This document shows, in pieces, positions 54,061-62,320 of a stretch of DNA of 64,000 bases. The translations under genes and the position numbers were made by a program. The notes below the pieces were generated by a model that had not been told where the DNA came from, ran no database searches, and saw nothing but the letters and a program-made list of their open reading frames with translations. Source of the DNA: JBCDBW01 sp039182965 (GTDB taxonomy: Bacteria > Verrucomicrobiota > Verrucomicrobiia > Verrucomicrobiales > DEV007); assembly GCA_039182965.1 (NCBI GenBank), contig JBCDBW010000005.1, positions 15,595-79,594 of the forward strand, in the 5' to 3' direction. Each line of letters opens with the position of its first letter. The stretch's first letter is position 1.

Positions 54061-54678
54061 ATGAATCGTATCCTCAAAGCAGCCTTATTTCTCGTCGCGA
54101 TCGTCGCGATCGTCGCTTTCGTGATCTTCGTCCTGTCCCGAGAGCCGGAGTCCCCCAAGTCTACCGAAGAAATTCCCTCCATTCTCTCATCAGGCCCCTT
54201 TCCGAATTCCGACTCTACGATCACAACAAGTCTCTCCGATCCGCTCCTCAAGCCTTATCAGCCCCTTACACCCGCTCCTGATAACACCGATCCACGTCTC
54301 ACTCGCCTTCAAAGCGGCATCGTGCTCTACCACCCCTCGCTCAAGACCTGCCGCACCCTCAATCAGGAGGAACACCCCGAGGACGATCTCAACATGATTG
54401 AACATCTTCTCAGCCATTACCGACTGGCATTCCGGGAAAATCCGGTTGGCATTAACCAGGAGATCGTTAAACAGCTCCAAGGAGACAACCCTCACAACGT
54501 AGTCTTCCTTTTCCCCGGCGAAGACATGCTCTCATCCGATGGCGAACTCCTCGATCGCTGGGGCTCCCCGTACCGATTCCACGCGGTCACATCCACCGAA
54601 ATGGAAATCCACTCCCGTGGTCCCGACGGCGAACTCTGGACTGACGATGATCTAAGAATCGGCGGAAATCACTACTAG
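54061..54678 (+). CDS. GspG-like (type II secretion pseudopilin-type) hypothetical protein
   Basis: A 205-residue protein with one N-terminal membrane helix (ALFLVAIVAIVAFVIFVL) and a Ser/Pro-rich linker. Its C-terminal segment (LLDRWGSPYRFHAV, SRGPDGELWTDDDLRIGG) resembles the calcium-binding end of GspG pseudopilins. The typical pseudopilin prepilin peptidase site (G before a Phe-Thr-Leu helix) is not visible, so it may not be a real pseudopilin. It lies nine bases after the DUF1501 gene and shares its C-rich codon use, so it belongs to the DUF1800 operon. Confidence 0.7.
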   Translation: MNRILKAALFLVAIVAIVAFVIFVLSREPESPKSTEEIPSILSSGPFPNSDSTITTSLSDPLLKPYQPLTPAPDNTDPRLTRLQSGIVLYHPSLKTCRTLNQEEHPEDDLNMIEHLLSHYRLAFRENPVGINQEIVKQLQGDNPHNVVFLFPGEDMLSSDGELLDRWGSPYRFHAVTSTEMEIHSRGPDGELWTDDDLRIGGNHY

Positions 54679-54901
54679 GCTGGGAGATTTCCTCATCTCG
54701 CTTGTTGCTGAATGGGAAATCATGCCGATCGCGGGTCCAACGAAGCGTCTTAATGAACTATGAACCTCCGTTGATCGAAGAGGCGCGCGTCACCGTAGCA
54801 TCGTTTCTGAACGAGAATGGATATAGAACCGGTGGTGGGGTTCATGAAAACTGAACCGATTTGAACGTGAGTCTGGGGCCTGCTAAAAAGGACCCAGATA
54901 A
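54679..54901. other. Intergenic stretch before the IS3 remnant
   Basis: This stretch holds no intact gene. A 26-codon open piece starting near 54753 (MNYEPPLIEEARVTVASFL) looks like the end or start of a lost gene, but I cannot name it. The bases ggcctgctaaaaaggaccc just before 54902 could be a worn element end; no clean inverted repeat is visible. Confidence 0.4.
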
Positions 54902-55140
54902 ATGAAAGGTAAACACCACCGCGCAGTAGAGAAGATACGGATACTAAGGAAGGCCCACCAAGGCAGAGGAATCATCGATGTGACCAGGAGCATAACATCA
55001 GCGAACAAACCTTTCACCGTTGGAAGCGAGAGTTTGGGATGCTGGAAATCAATCAGCGAGGAGGCTGAAAGACCTGGAGAAAGAGACTGCGTGCTTGTAG
55101 CGAATGGTGGCCGATCAGGTGCTTGGGATGGAGTTTCGGC
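54902..55140 (+). mobile_element. IS3-family transposase OrfA remnant, broken into three frames
   Basis: Read in three successive frames, this stretch spells an IS3-family OrfA: KHHRAVEKIRILRKAHQGRGI from the ATG at 54902, EHNISEQTFHRWKREFGMLE from about 54988, and RLKDLEKETACL (then TAG) RMVADQVLGMEF from 55062. The helix-turn-helix (NISEQTFHRWK) and leucine-zipper part (RLKDLEKE) are the family hallmark. No OrfB and no clear terminal repeats remain, so it is an inactive fossil next to the DUF1800 operon. Confidence 0.75.
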
Positions 55141-55295
55141 CGCTCTTCATTGTTAATGAGTGCCGTATGCTCTAGCTGGGAACGAATGTGAGGCAAAATC
55201 CTCTATTCATTCCTTTTGATTTGGTGGAACTTTCGATTTTCACGGTCGTCTATCGGCTTCTTGAGGTGTATCGAACCTTTCGAAGTCCAAGAAAT

Positions 55296-55345
55296 CACCC
55301 AGATTGGGCCTTGTCGATCTAGGGTTCGATTCCCGGTGGGACCAA
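55296..55345 (+). other. tRNA 3'-end-like sequence
   Basis: The bases gatctagggttcgattcc, followed by cggtgggacca, resemble the T arm and acceptor end of a tRNA, ending at about 55344. The T loop TTCGATT is perfect, but the stem TAGGG/CCCGG has one A-G mismatch and one T-G pair. No matching GGTCCCA or D/anticodon arms lie upstream, so it is not an intact tRNA gene. It resembles the end of the tRNA-Arg at 46864-46935 (both contain GATCTAGG and TTCGATTCC, and end in GTGGG). Could be a relic of an attachment site or chance. The rest of 55141-55433 shows nothing. Confidence 0.35.
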
Positions 55346-55433
55346 AGCGTCATTGGCGAAGAATCTCAGTTGCTGGGAAAGGGCTGGAGCGCCTCTCTTG
55401 AACTCGCGGACGAGTCCGTCTGACGTCGTAATG

Positions 55434-55844
55434 CTAGGGAACAATGGAATTTTTCCAGGTACCAAGAAGTGAGCCACGGACGGTGCGGTCTTGGTGTTTG
55501 GAGCTTGTTCCAGAGAAGCGTTCCATGTCTTCGTCGAACTCGATGAAGTAGCGATCGGCGCCGAACTGGATCTCGCGGGGGCCCATTACTTTGTAGGTCT
55601 TTTCTTCGACAAAGAGGTCGTCCTTCCAACGCCGGGTTTTGGTTTGGTAGCGCATGGTGCCTTCGGCGGTAAAACGGATGACGCGTTCTCCCTTCTTTCC
55701 GCCGTCGCGCCAATACATGAACCATTCCGTGCCGGCGAGTGCCTGCACCAGTTGCTTGGAATCGGTCTCATTTTCTTCGGGGATAGCAATAGTAGGGATC
55801 AAAAGTGATCCCACCGCGACAGCACATATGAGAAGTGATTTCAT
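55434..55844 (-). CDS. Small secreted hypothetical protein
   Basis: A 136-residue protein with a signal peptide (LLICAVAVGSLLIPTIA). The mature part alternates strands and charged turns (GTEWFMYWRDGG, RVIRFTAEGTMRYQTKTRRW, MGPREIQFGADRYFIEFDED), suggesting a small lipocalin-like beta-barrel that I cannot assign to a family. The ATG at 55844 is chosen for the signal peptide; the frame is open 18 codons further. It stands alone. Composition has returned to that of the main part of the window. Confidence 0.65.
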   Translation of the reverse strand: MKSLLICAVAVGSLLIPTIAIPEENETDSKQLVQALAGTEWFMYWRDGGKKGERVIRFTAEGTMRYQTKTRRWKDDLFVEEKTYKVMGPREIQFGADRYFIEFDEDMERFSGTSSKHQDRTVRGSLLGTWKNSIVP

Positions 55845-56033
55845 GACGGTAGAACAGCTTGGTGTCATAGGCGGCGATAAGCAAGGTGATACTTGCAAGT
55901 TAGCTTTCGGGGATATATGAGGTTCTGATTGCCTTCGCGCGCACTTGATGGCCCTTTGGTTTTTTCTCGAATTCCCTGGTTGCCCCTCGTGAGCCTGTGC
56001 TTGTTGCTTGCGAACTCGGAGAAATCTGGGGAT

Positions 56034-58445
56034 TCATTGGAAGCGCAGGTCGCCCCATGCTCCGGTGTCCCACTGCGCGTTTCCACTTTTGCCGGGGCGG
56101 GTCGTTAGGACAATTGTCTTGCCTTCGGCGGCCTTGGCCAATGGGATATCGAAGTCCACGGGTAGCCGGTCACTCGAGTTCTCGAGTGGGTCAAGGTGTT
56201 CTTCGAGAAGGACGACCTTTTGCGTCGAGTTTGCATCGTGTTGTTCGATTTTGAAAGAGACACCGTCACTTTCCCGGTTCCATTTATAAGCGCCCTTGGA
56301 GATGCCGAAGAAGCCGGTGAGGCGGGTAGCCTTGTCGGGGATGGGCAGCCGGACTTCGCCGGGCGCTGGAACGACGAGAGCGGTCCTATTGTCGATTTGG
56401 GTGCGCTGGGGGGAGGTGGGGGCCCTGACTTCGGCGTTTGCGCCATCGGGGCCGAGGGGTGAGAGCACGGCGGTATCAGCGTCGGGGCCGGACCACTTGT
56501 CTGGCACGAGCGGTGATGGGAGTTCGAAGACTCGGAGTTCTGCGGTTGTCTTGTAAAGAGAACGGTGTTCGGGCGCGACATCGACGGAGATCTGTTTTGG
56601 TCGGATGGGTTGTTCTCCACGGTAGAGACGCGCCACGTCGTCGCGGTGGAGGAGGAGAGGGCTTGCGATGAATCCGGCGGAGGCTGCTTTACGGCTGAGC
56701 AGGTATTGGATGTGGTCCAATGGGACGTTGGTTTCATCGAGCGTGATGAAGACGTGGGGAGAGCGGTAGAGAAAGCCGATGAGTCGGCCTTTGAGGGAAG
56801 GGTGCACCTCAATCTCCAGCCACAGGTTCCGGTCAACGTAGGCTGTAAGATCGATGGGGCTTCCGAGGGTAATGGCACGTTCCTCCACCAGTTCCGGTTC
56901 CCACTGGGTGAGTGTGTCAGTTTGTACGAGGAGGAGGTGTTCTTCTTCGACGAAAAGGGGACGGTAGTTGGCAAGGATGAGCGCGAGGGCTTTGGAGTCA
57001 TCGTTTGGAGGGAATCGATAGTCAAAGCTATCCAAGTTCAGCATGACGTATTGTGGCCGCTGATCGGAGAGGTAGAACTCTTCGTTCAGGTCGAGCAGGA
57101 GTGGCGTGTATGCATTGTAGCTTTGGAAGACGGGGCGATGTTTGAGTTTGAAGTCATTGAGAATCGCGTAGCCTTGTTGGTTTCCGAAGACGTCAACGGA
57201 GTCTTCGTTGATGACGGAACGGATTCGCGGGAGGTCGGCGTCCTTTTGAGCGGCTTTGTATTCTCGTTTTTTGTCTTCCTGGTATTCCTTGAGATCAGCC
57301 AAGCATTCCAAGCGTGTTCCGAGTGCGGCGATTGGATTTCGTATTGAGAAACTGGCATTTTTGTCGGTGATGGTGAGACCAAGGGCGGCGGAGACGATGA
57401 CGACGACAGTCAGGAGGTGTCGACACTTTTCCGTGATGGGCGGGAGATCGAAACAGGCGAGGCACGTGAGAGCGACGAAGGGAGTGAACGCGAAGAAGAT
57501 GGAGATGTGGCCGGGGTCCGCCCTAGTGAAACCGTGTTTCCAGACAATGAATGCAAACGCGGCAGGGATGGAAATGGCGAGCCCTGTTTTGACGAGCGTG
57601 AGCCATTCCTTTTGTTTGAGAGCAGGCAAGAGGGGAAGGCTAATCAAAAGGACGAGGGCGGTTGCGGAAACGAGGCCGACGAGGAGGGAGGCGGGGTCAG
57701 CCTGTCGCCCCATGCCGGCGGCGTAGCCGGTGGCGATGGACATTGAATTGACGAAGAAATCCGGAAGGTTCCAATTGGATTGTCCAATTTGCTTCCATGT
57801 CACGAGAAAGGCGACCAATGCCACCGCCAGCCAGGCGAGGGCGAATCGCCATCTGCCGGAGAAGACGAGCAATATCGCGGCGACCATGGTGACGTAGATG
57901 ATCACGACGGTCAGCGTGAACTTCATCATGGCGAGCGGAATTAGGAGGAGGAGCGAGAACAGGGCGAGGGGGATTTGAGCCCTTTGAGTTGAAGTCACAA
58001 TCATGAGGGGGAGACTCATGGCGGCGATCTGGAAAGTATCGGCGGGAACAAGGAGGAGAGAAGCGACGAGGGTGATGCGACCGATGGGCGGCAGTCTTGT
58101 GCCGAGGAGGAAGATAGCGAATGCGGCGATGCCTTTCAGGAAGAACTCGGTTGAGAGTTGACGTTCAAAGAACTTGATGGAGAAGGTGGAATTATAGAGG
58201 TAGCCGAGAGGGCCATAGGTATGGATGGACTCGGTACCGAACTGGGTGCCATGCCGGGCGTTTGCCTCGAGGATCGCCCCCCAGGAGGGGTCGAGATCGG
58301 GGGTGGGAATATTCGGTTTTAGGTCGATGGAGACGAGCCAGACCAAGATCATGGCAACGGCGAGGAAGTGGTGGCGCCAGACGAGGGCTGCCAGGTCTCG
58401 GCAACCGGTGCCGAGGTTGAGAATCATGTGGATTGGTTTGCGCAT
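56034..58445 (-). CDS. Large polytopic membrane protein of unknown function
   Basis: An 803-residue protein. The first 370 residues contain about ten hydrophobic helices. The motif LDPSWGAILEANARHG...FGTESIHTYGPLGYLY in the first periplasmic loop recurs in uncharacterised membrane proteins of several phyla. The last 430 residues are soluble, probably periplasmic, and contain two beta-rich parts (LWLEIEVHPSLKGRLIGFLY; VRLPIPDKATRLTGFFGI). The overall shape resembles GT-C glycosyltransferases or polysaccharide-modifying enzymes, but I see no diagnostic catalytic motif. Single gene; start could also be the ATG at 58427. Confidence 0.72.
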   Translation of the reverse strand: MRKPIHMILNLGTGCRDLAALVWRHHFLAVAMILVWLVSIDLKPNIPTPDLDPSWGAILEANARHGTQFGTESIHTYGPLGYLYNSTFSIKFFERQLSTEFFLKGIAAFAIFLLGTRLPPIGRITLVASLLLVPADTFQIAAMSLPLMIVTSTQRAQIPLALFSLLLLIPLAMMKFTLTVVIIYVTMVAAILLVFSGRWRFALAWLAVALVAFLVTWKQIGQSNWNLPDFFVNSMSIATGYAAGMGRQADPASLLVGLVSATALVLLISLPLLPALKQKEWLTLVKTGLAISIPAAFAFIVWKHGFTRADPGHISIFFAFTPFVALTCLACFDLPPITEKCRHLLTVVVIVSAALGLTITDKNASFSIRNPIAALGTRLECLADLKEYQEDKKREYKAAQKDADLPRIRSVINEDSVDVFGNQQGYAILNDFKLKHRPVFQSYNAYTPLLLDLNEEFYLSDQRPQYVMLNLDSFDYRFPPNDDSKALALILANYRPLFVEEEHLLLVQTDTLTQWEPELVEERAITLGSPIDLTAYVDRNLWLEIEVHPSLKGRLIGFLYRSPHVFITLDETNVPLDHIQYLLSRKAASAGFIASPLLLHRDDVARLYRGEQPIRPKQISVDVAPEHRSLYKTTAELRVFELPSPLVPDKWSGPDADTAVLSPLGPDGANAEVRAPTSPQRTQIDNRTALVVPAPGEVRLPIPDKATRLTGFFGISKGAYKWNRESDGVSFKIEQHDANSTQKVVLLEEHLDPLENSSDRLPVDFDIPLAKAAEGKTIVLTTRPGKSGNAQWDTGAWGDLRFQ

Positions 58446-58515
58446 TGGCGGTGCGAACCGATGTGATCGCTATCGGGGTGGGGCGGGATAGCTGGAAAGC
58501 GTGGCGTTCATTCGT

Positions 58516-59223
58516 TTACTCCTCTGGGAGGTAGAGCATTCGAGAGCATAGTTCGCAGAGAGTGATTTCCTTGTCAGCTTTCACGCGCAATTGGGTGGAG
58601 GTGGTGACCGTCATATGGCAACCATCGCATTTTCCATCGTTCAGGGGGACAATCGCGACATCGCCCTTGCTGGCGAGGAGGCGATCATAGAGGTCGAGAG
58701 TGTCCTCGTCGACGGTGGCGGCAATGGCGCCTCGTTCCTCCTCGAAGGCGCGCAATTGATCTTCCGCAGTGGTCGATCGCTCTTTAAGGGCGGCGAGTTC
58801 TTCATCGACGAGGCCTTGAGTAGCATCGAGGTTTTTTTGGGCGTCCGCGAGGTTGGTCTTCAGGGTGTCCGTGACTTCCATAAATTCGAGTTCTTTGGTC
58901 TCGAGGTCGCTGATGTCGTTTGTGAAGCGTTCAATTTCGTGGCCGAGGGCTTGGTAGGCTTCGTTTTTCTTGGTTTCTAGCTGTTGATTCTTGAACTTTA
59001 CGATTTGGTCGCGTTTGGATTGAACCTCGATCTCGACGTTTTTGATGGCGATTTCGTTTTCCTGGAGGGCTTGTTTTGCGCTTTCCACGGCGGCGAGATC
59101 GTGGTCGAGGCGGGACTTGGCTTTTTCCTCTTCCTGGGGGATGCGATTGAGGATGGACTGGATGCGAAGGACGGACTGGTCGCGGTCTTGGAGTCTGATG
59201 AGTGTTTCGAGATCAGGGAGCAT
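58516..59223 (-). CDS. C4-type zinc-ribbon protein with long coiled coil
   Basis: A 235-residue cytoplasmic protein of the family often annotated as putative nucleic-acid-binding zinc-ribbon protein. Residues about 5-165 form a long coiled coil rich in Lys/Glu/Gln (QSKRDQIVKFKNQQLETKKN). The C-terminal zinc ribbon has the Cys pairs CDGC (about 199-202) and CELC (about 222-225). A PLNDGKCDGCHMTV segment is typical of the family. The molecular role is not established. It ends 66 bases from the hexosaminidase start on the same strand. Confidence 0.87.
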   Translation of the reverse strand: MLPDLETLIRLQDRDQSVLRIQSILNRIPQEEEKAKSRLDHDLAAVESAKQALQENEIAIKNVEIEVQSKRDQIVKFKNQQLETKKNEAYQALGHEIERFTNDISDLETKELEFMEVTDTLKTNLADAQKNLDATQGLVDEELAALKERSTTAEDQLRAFEEERGAIAATVDEDTLDLYDRLLASKGDVAIVPLNDGKCDGCHMTVTTSTQLRVKADKEITLCELCSRMLYLPEE

Positions 59224-59289
59224 GAGGGGGGACGAATTGGAAATTCGAATTGAGAGTTAATAATTAGTAATCAAGAATCGGGGGAGGCT

Positions 59290-60396
59290 CTAGTAAAGTT
59301 CCACGGGGGAGCGTTTTCCGTCTTCGGGGCTGCGTTGGTGCGCGGCTTCTTCACCGAGGGTATCGACGCGAAGTTCCCAAACCTGGTTGTTTAGATCTTC
59401 GAAGGTTTCGTGAGAAAAGCGAGAGGGTTTGGGAAGGCGTCGCTTGGTGCGCTCGATAGATTGGAGAGCGCGATCGATGGTTTGTTCGGGGAGGGAGGCG
59501 ATGGTTGATTTGGCGTCTTCGACCATATCGACGCGATGGCAGATCATGGCCACATCATTGCCTGCGGTGATTGCGGTTTTGATGGTTTCTTCGAATCCGA
59601 CTTCGTTGAGGATAGCGCCCATATCGAGATCGTCCGTCATGATGAGTCCGCGGTAGTCGAGTTGGGTACGGAGGAAGCGGGTGATGATGTTTTCCGAGAG
59701 GGAAGAGGGCCAGCGTTTTTCCGGATCGAAGCAAGGATACCAAGCGTGACCGATCATGACCGAATCGCAGTCGGGGAGAACGGCCCGGAAGGGGAGGAGT
59801 TCGGCGGACTCGAGATCATCCATGGAGCGGTCGATGACGGGGAGTTCGTGGTGGGCATCGACCTGGGCGAAGGTGTATCCGGGGAAGTGTTTCCCGCAGC
59901 TGAGGACGCCGGTTTTGCGGAGGGCAATATTGAAGGTGGCGGCTTTTTCGATGACCTCGTTTGGAGTGGAGCCATAGCAGCGGCCTTTCAGGGAATTATC
60001 GGCGTCATCGTCAAAGGAAATGTCCAGAACCGGGCAGAGGTCGAGATTGAAGCCGAAGAGGCGGAGGAGTTGGCCGGTGAGTTTGCCATGTCGCTTGATG
60101 AGTTTGAGGTCATTTTTGTCGCGAAACTGTTGTGCGTTCGGTGGTTCATGACCGATCTCCCTTAAGCGTGAGACGCGCCCGCCCTCTTGATCGATGGTAA
60201 TGATGGGTTCGATTTCGGAGAGATCGCGGAGGTCGTCGATAAGCTTTCGAAGCTGCTCGGGCTTGTTGATGTTGCGGCTGAAGAGGATGAAGGCGCCGGG
60301 TTGGAGGGCACGGAAGCGTGCGGCGGTATCGGGATCGAGTTCGTGCCCGGGGACGCCGGTCATGAGGAGTTGGCCGAGTTCGCGGTCGGTGGGCAT
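59290..60396 (-). CDS. nagZ: Glycoside hydrolase family 3 beta-N-acetylhexosaminidase (NagZ-like)
   Basis: A 368-residue single-domain GH3 enzyme that removes N-acetylglucosamine from cell-wall muropeptides or chitin oligosaccharides. The NagZ signature KHFPGYTFAQVDAHHELP is at 169-186, with the acid/base Asp-His pair (Asp180, His182). The nucleophile Asp255 lies in LIMTDDLDMG. The N-terminal part has GAFILFSRNI and ITIDQEGGRVSRL. There is no signal peptide, so it is probably cytoplasmic and acts in peptidoglycan recycling. The gene symbol is by motif similarity; specificity is not proven. Confidence 0.88.
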   Translation of the reverse strand: MPTDRELGQLLMTGVPGHELDPDTAARFRALQPGAFILFSRNINKPEQLRKLIDDLRDLSEIEPIITIDQEGGRVSRLREIGHEPPNAQQFRDKNDLKLIKRHGKLTGQLLRLFGFNLDLCPVLDISFDDDADNSLKGRCYGSTPNEVIEKAATFNIALRKTGVLSCGKHFPGYTFAQVDAHHELPVIDRSMDDLESAELLPFRAVLPDCDSVMIGHAWYPCFDPEKRWPSSLSENIITRFLRTQLDYRGLIMTDDLDMGAILNEVGFEETIKTAITAGNDVAMICHRVDMVEDAKSTIASLPEQTIDRALQSIERTKRRLPKPSRFSHETFEDLNNQVWELRVDTLGEEAAHQRSPEDGKRSPVELY

Positions 60397-60434
60397 GAGG
60401 GATCAATAGACGGAAATGAGGGAAATAACAGGAA

Positions 60435-61853
60435 TTATTCGCTTGGGCGGAGGGAGTAGCAAAGGAGTCTTGGTGGAGCGTTTGAGATCACATCGGGCGT
60501 GTTCTGGCATACATAGAGCAGACCCTTGTAGAGAACCGGCAGCGTCCATGTTTCTCGGGCGAAGAAGAGATCGGTCTGGTAGGGGATCTCGAGGCCATTG
60601 GGTGTCAGCTCGAAAATGGCGAGCGTTCCGAGTTCTCCAAGAGCGATGGTGAGCTCGGGGGTCTGGAGGAGCGAGCCGCGGAAGAAGCCCCAGCCGAAAT
60701 TTCTCCCGTCGATGACCTTTCTCCACGACAAGTCTTCTCGCCATCGTTCGGTACCGGTTGTGGCGTCGTAGCAGCTTAGGAGTGCGTCGGGTTCGTTTCT
60801 TCCGCTGAATCCGTAAATGACACCATCGACAAGGAGCGGCGTCATCCAATGCATTCCGAAGGCGGGTGCCTCCCAAACGACTGAGGATCGAGCGTTTTCA
60901 TCGTATTCGAGCAGCACGCCGCCGAGCTGGTAGCACTCGGAAATGAAGACACGGTTATCGGGCAGGACGATCGGTGTAGACGCATTGACCGATTCGTATT
61001 TATCGGCTCTCCACGGAAAACGATCGAAGACTTTCCCAGAATCGGGATCGATGCAGAGAAGCCCTCCGGTGGCGGGTTTGCTTTCGCCACCGGCGAAGAC
61101 CAAGAGGCGATCGCGGTTGTGTAGTGATGCGATGATGGGAGAGGCGTAGGAGGCGCCCCAGGGGTCTCTCGTTTCCCATAGGGTTTCGCCATTGAGTTTG
61201 TCGAGGGCAATGACACAGACTCCGTTATCCTCTGGTTCACGGCCGCCGACGTTCAGGATAAGCTTGTTTTGGTGCACCAAGGGGCTGGGACCGGTGCCGA
61301 AGAAATATGTGGGGACGTGGTATTCACTGTTGATTTCCCGGCTCCAGATGAGTTCGCCCGATGCGGTATCGTGGCAGGCGAGGTGTCCGGTGACACCGAG
61401 GGTATAGACCCTGTTCTTGTCAATCACCGGTGCGGCGCGAGGGCCAGGGCTGAACCCGTATCGATCACGATATTCGACTGGGTTATGGTGGGACCAGAGC
61501 AGCGTTCCGGTCTCAGGGTTTCGGCATTCGAGGACCTCGTTTTCATCCAGCCGGTGAAACAAGAAGAGTTTGCCTCCGGCGACTGAGGGGCCGGCATAGC
61601 CCGCGCCTTTTTGCAGTTCCCAGACGATGGGTGGAGGGGTGTTTGTCTTTGGGAAGGCGAGCGGGATTTCGGCGGAGGAGGCATCGTCGTTTGGGCCAAG
61701 GAAGCGGGGCCAGTCCTCGTATTTGGCATTGGGAGTGAGGGGAGCGGGAGGGTTGTGAAAGGTGAGAGAATCGGCCAGCGGTTCTTGATCGATGGCGGGT
61801 GCGGCGATGGGAGACAGCAGCGGGATCACGAGTAGGGGGAGATACTTTTTCAT
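60435..61853 (-). CDS. PQQ-like beta-propeller repeat protein, secreted
   Basis: A 472-residue exported protein with a signal peptide (MKKYLPLLVIPLLSPIAAPA) and PQQ-type beta-propeller repeats of the BamB/alcohol-dehydrogenase kind (PETGTLLWSHHNPVEYRDRY, TASGELIWSREINSEYHV, TTGTERWREDLSW). No catalytic Ca/PQQ residues are evident, so it is likely a binding or scaffold protein rather than a quinoprotein enzyme. Divergent from rsfS, with a 68-base shared intergenic region. A second protein of this type is cut off at 62.8 kb. Confidence 0.83.
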   Translation of the reverse strand: MKKYLPLLVIPLLSPIAAPAIDQEPLADSLTFHNPPAPLTPNAKYEDWPRFLGPNDDASSAEIPLAFPKTNTPPPIVWELQKGAGYAGPSVAGGKLFLFHRLDENEVLECRNPETGTLLWSHHNPVEYRDRYGFSPGPRAAPVIDKNRVYTLGVTGHLACHDTASGELIWSREINSEYHVPTYFFGTGPSPLVHQNKLILNVGGREPEDNGVCVIALDKLNGETLWETRDPWGASYASPIIASLHNRDRLLVFAGGESKPATGGLLCIDPDSGKVFDRFPWRADKYESVNASTPIVLPDNRVFISECYQLGGVLLEYDENARSSVVWEAPAFGMHWMTPLLVDGVIYGFSGRNEPDALLSCYDATTGTERWREDLSWRKVIDGRNFGWGFFRGSLLQTPELTIALGELGTLAIFELTPNGLEIPYQTDLFFARETWTLPVLYKGLLYVCQNTPDVISNAPPRLLCYSLRPSE

Positions 61854-61921
61854 TCGCGTTGCGACAGCTCTTCGCTATACATAGGGTCGATGCGGGTCAA
61901 AGGACAGCGCATTCTCTCATT

Positions 61922-62284
61922 GTGATCGAAGGAATCGAATTAGCGACAGCGGCCGCGCGAGGTGCTGACGACAAGCAGGCGGAGGATATCGTTGTGTTGG
62001 ATATGCGGGGGCTATCGACGATTGCGGACTATTTTGTCATTTGTTCGGGCACCTCGCAGCCGCATTTAAAGGCGGTGAAGCGCGAGGTTTTTGATCAGCT
62101 TTCTGCGGGGCATGGATTGAAGCCGCGGACGACGGAGGGGATTCTCGAGAGTCAGTGGTTGGTATTGGACTATGGGGATGTGATCGTGCATGTGATGCAC
62201 GCGGAAAAGCGTGGGTATTATGCGTTAGAGGACCTATGGAATGACGCGCCGCGAGTCGAAGTGGGTGTGGGGGCGGAGAATTAG
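61922..62284 (+). CDS. rsfS: Ribosome silencing factor RsfS
   Basis: A 120-residue protein of the RsfS/Iojap family that binds ribosomal protein uL14 and blocks subunit joining when nutrients are scarce. The family core is complete: KQAEDIVVLDMRGLSTIADY, FVICSGTSQPHLKAV, and the C-terminal WLVLDYGDVIVHVMHAEKRG. The GTG at 61922 is chosen because similarity begins there; the frame is open 41 codons upstream. It lies upstream of cinA on the same strand. Confidence 0.93.
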   Translation: MIEGIELATAAARGADDKQAEDIVVLDMRGLSTIADYFVICSGTSQPHLKAVKREVFDQLSAGHGLKPRTTEGILESQWLVLDYGDVIVHVMHAEKRGYYALEDLWNDAPRVEVGVGAEN

Positions 62285-62320
62285 ATCTGGGACTCAGGGG
62301 GGGCGAACACGGGAAACGGA

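Larger units (their letters stand above)
48189..54678. other. Segment with reversed strand composition (candidate inserted or inverted block)
   Basis: From about 48.1 to 54.7 kb the plus strand is C-rich, whereas before 47 kb and from 55.4 to 62 kb it is G-rich regardless of gene direction. The block coincides with the DUF1800, DUF1501 and GspG-like operon. It is bordered by decayed genes on the left and an IS3 remnant on the right. This fits an inversion, or an insertion from elsewhere, that has not yet adapted to its strand. Judged by eye, not computed. Confidence 0.5.

Noticed and set aside
54100..54122. Tandem repeat of gatcgtcgc in the GspG-like gene
   Set aside because: It encodes an Ala-Ile-Val repeat of a membrane helix and is probably ordinary low-complexity coding sequence.
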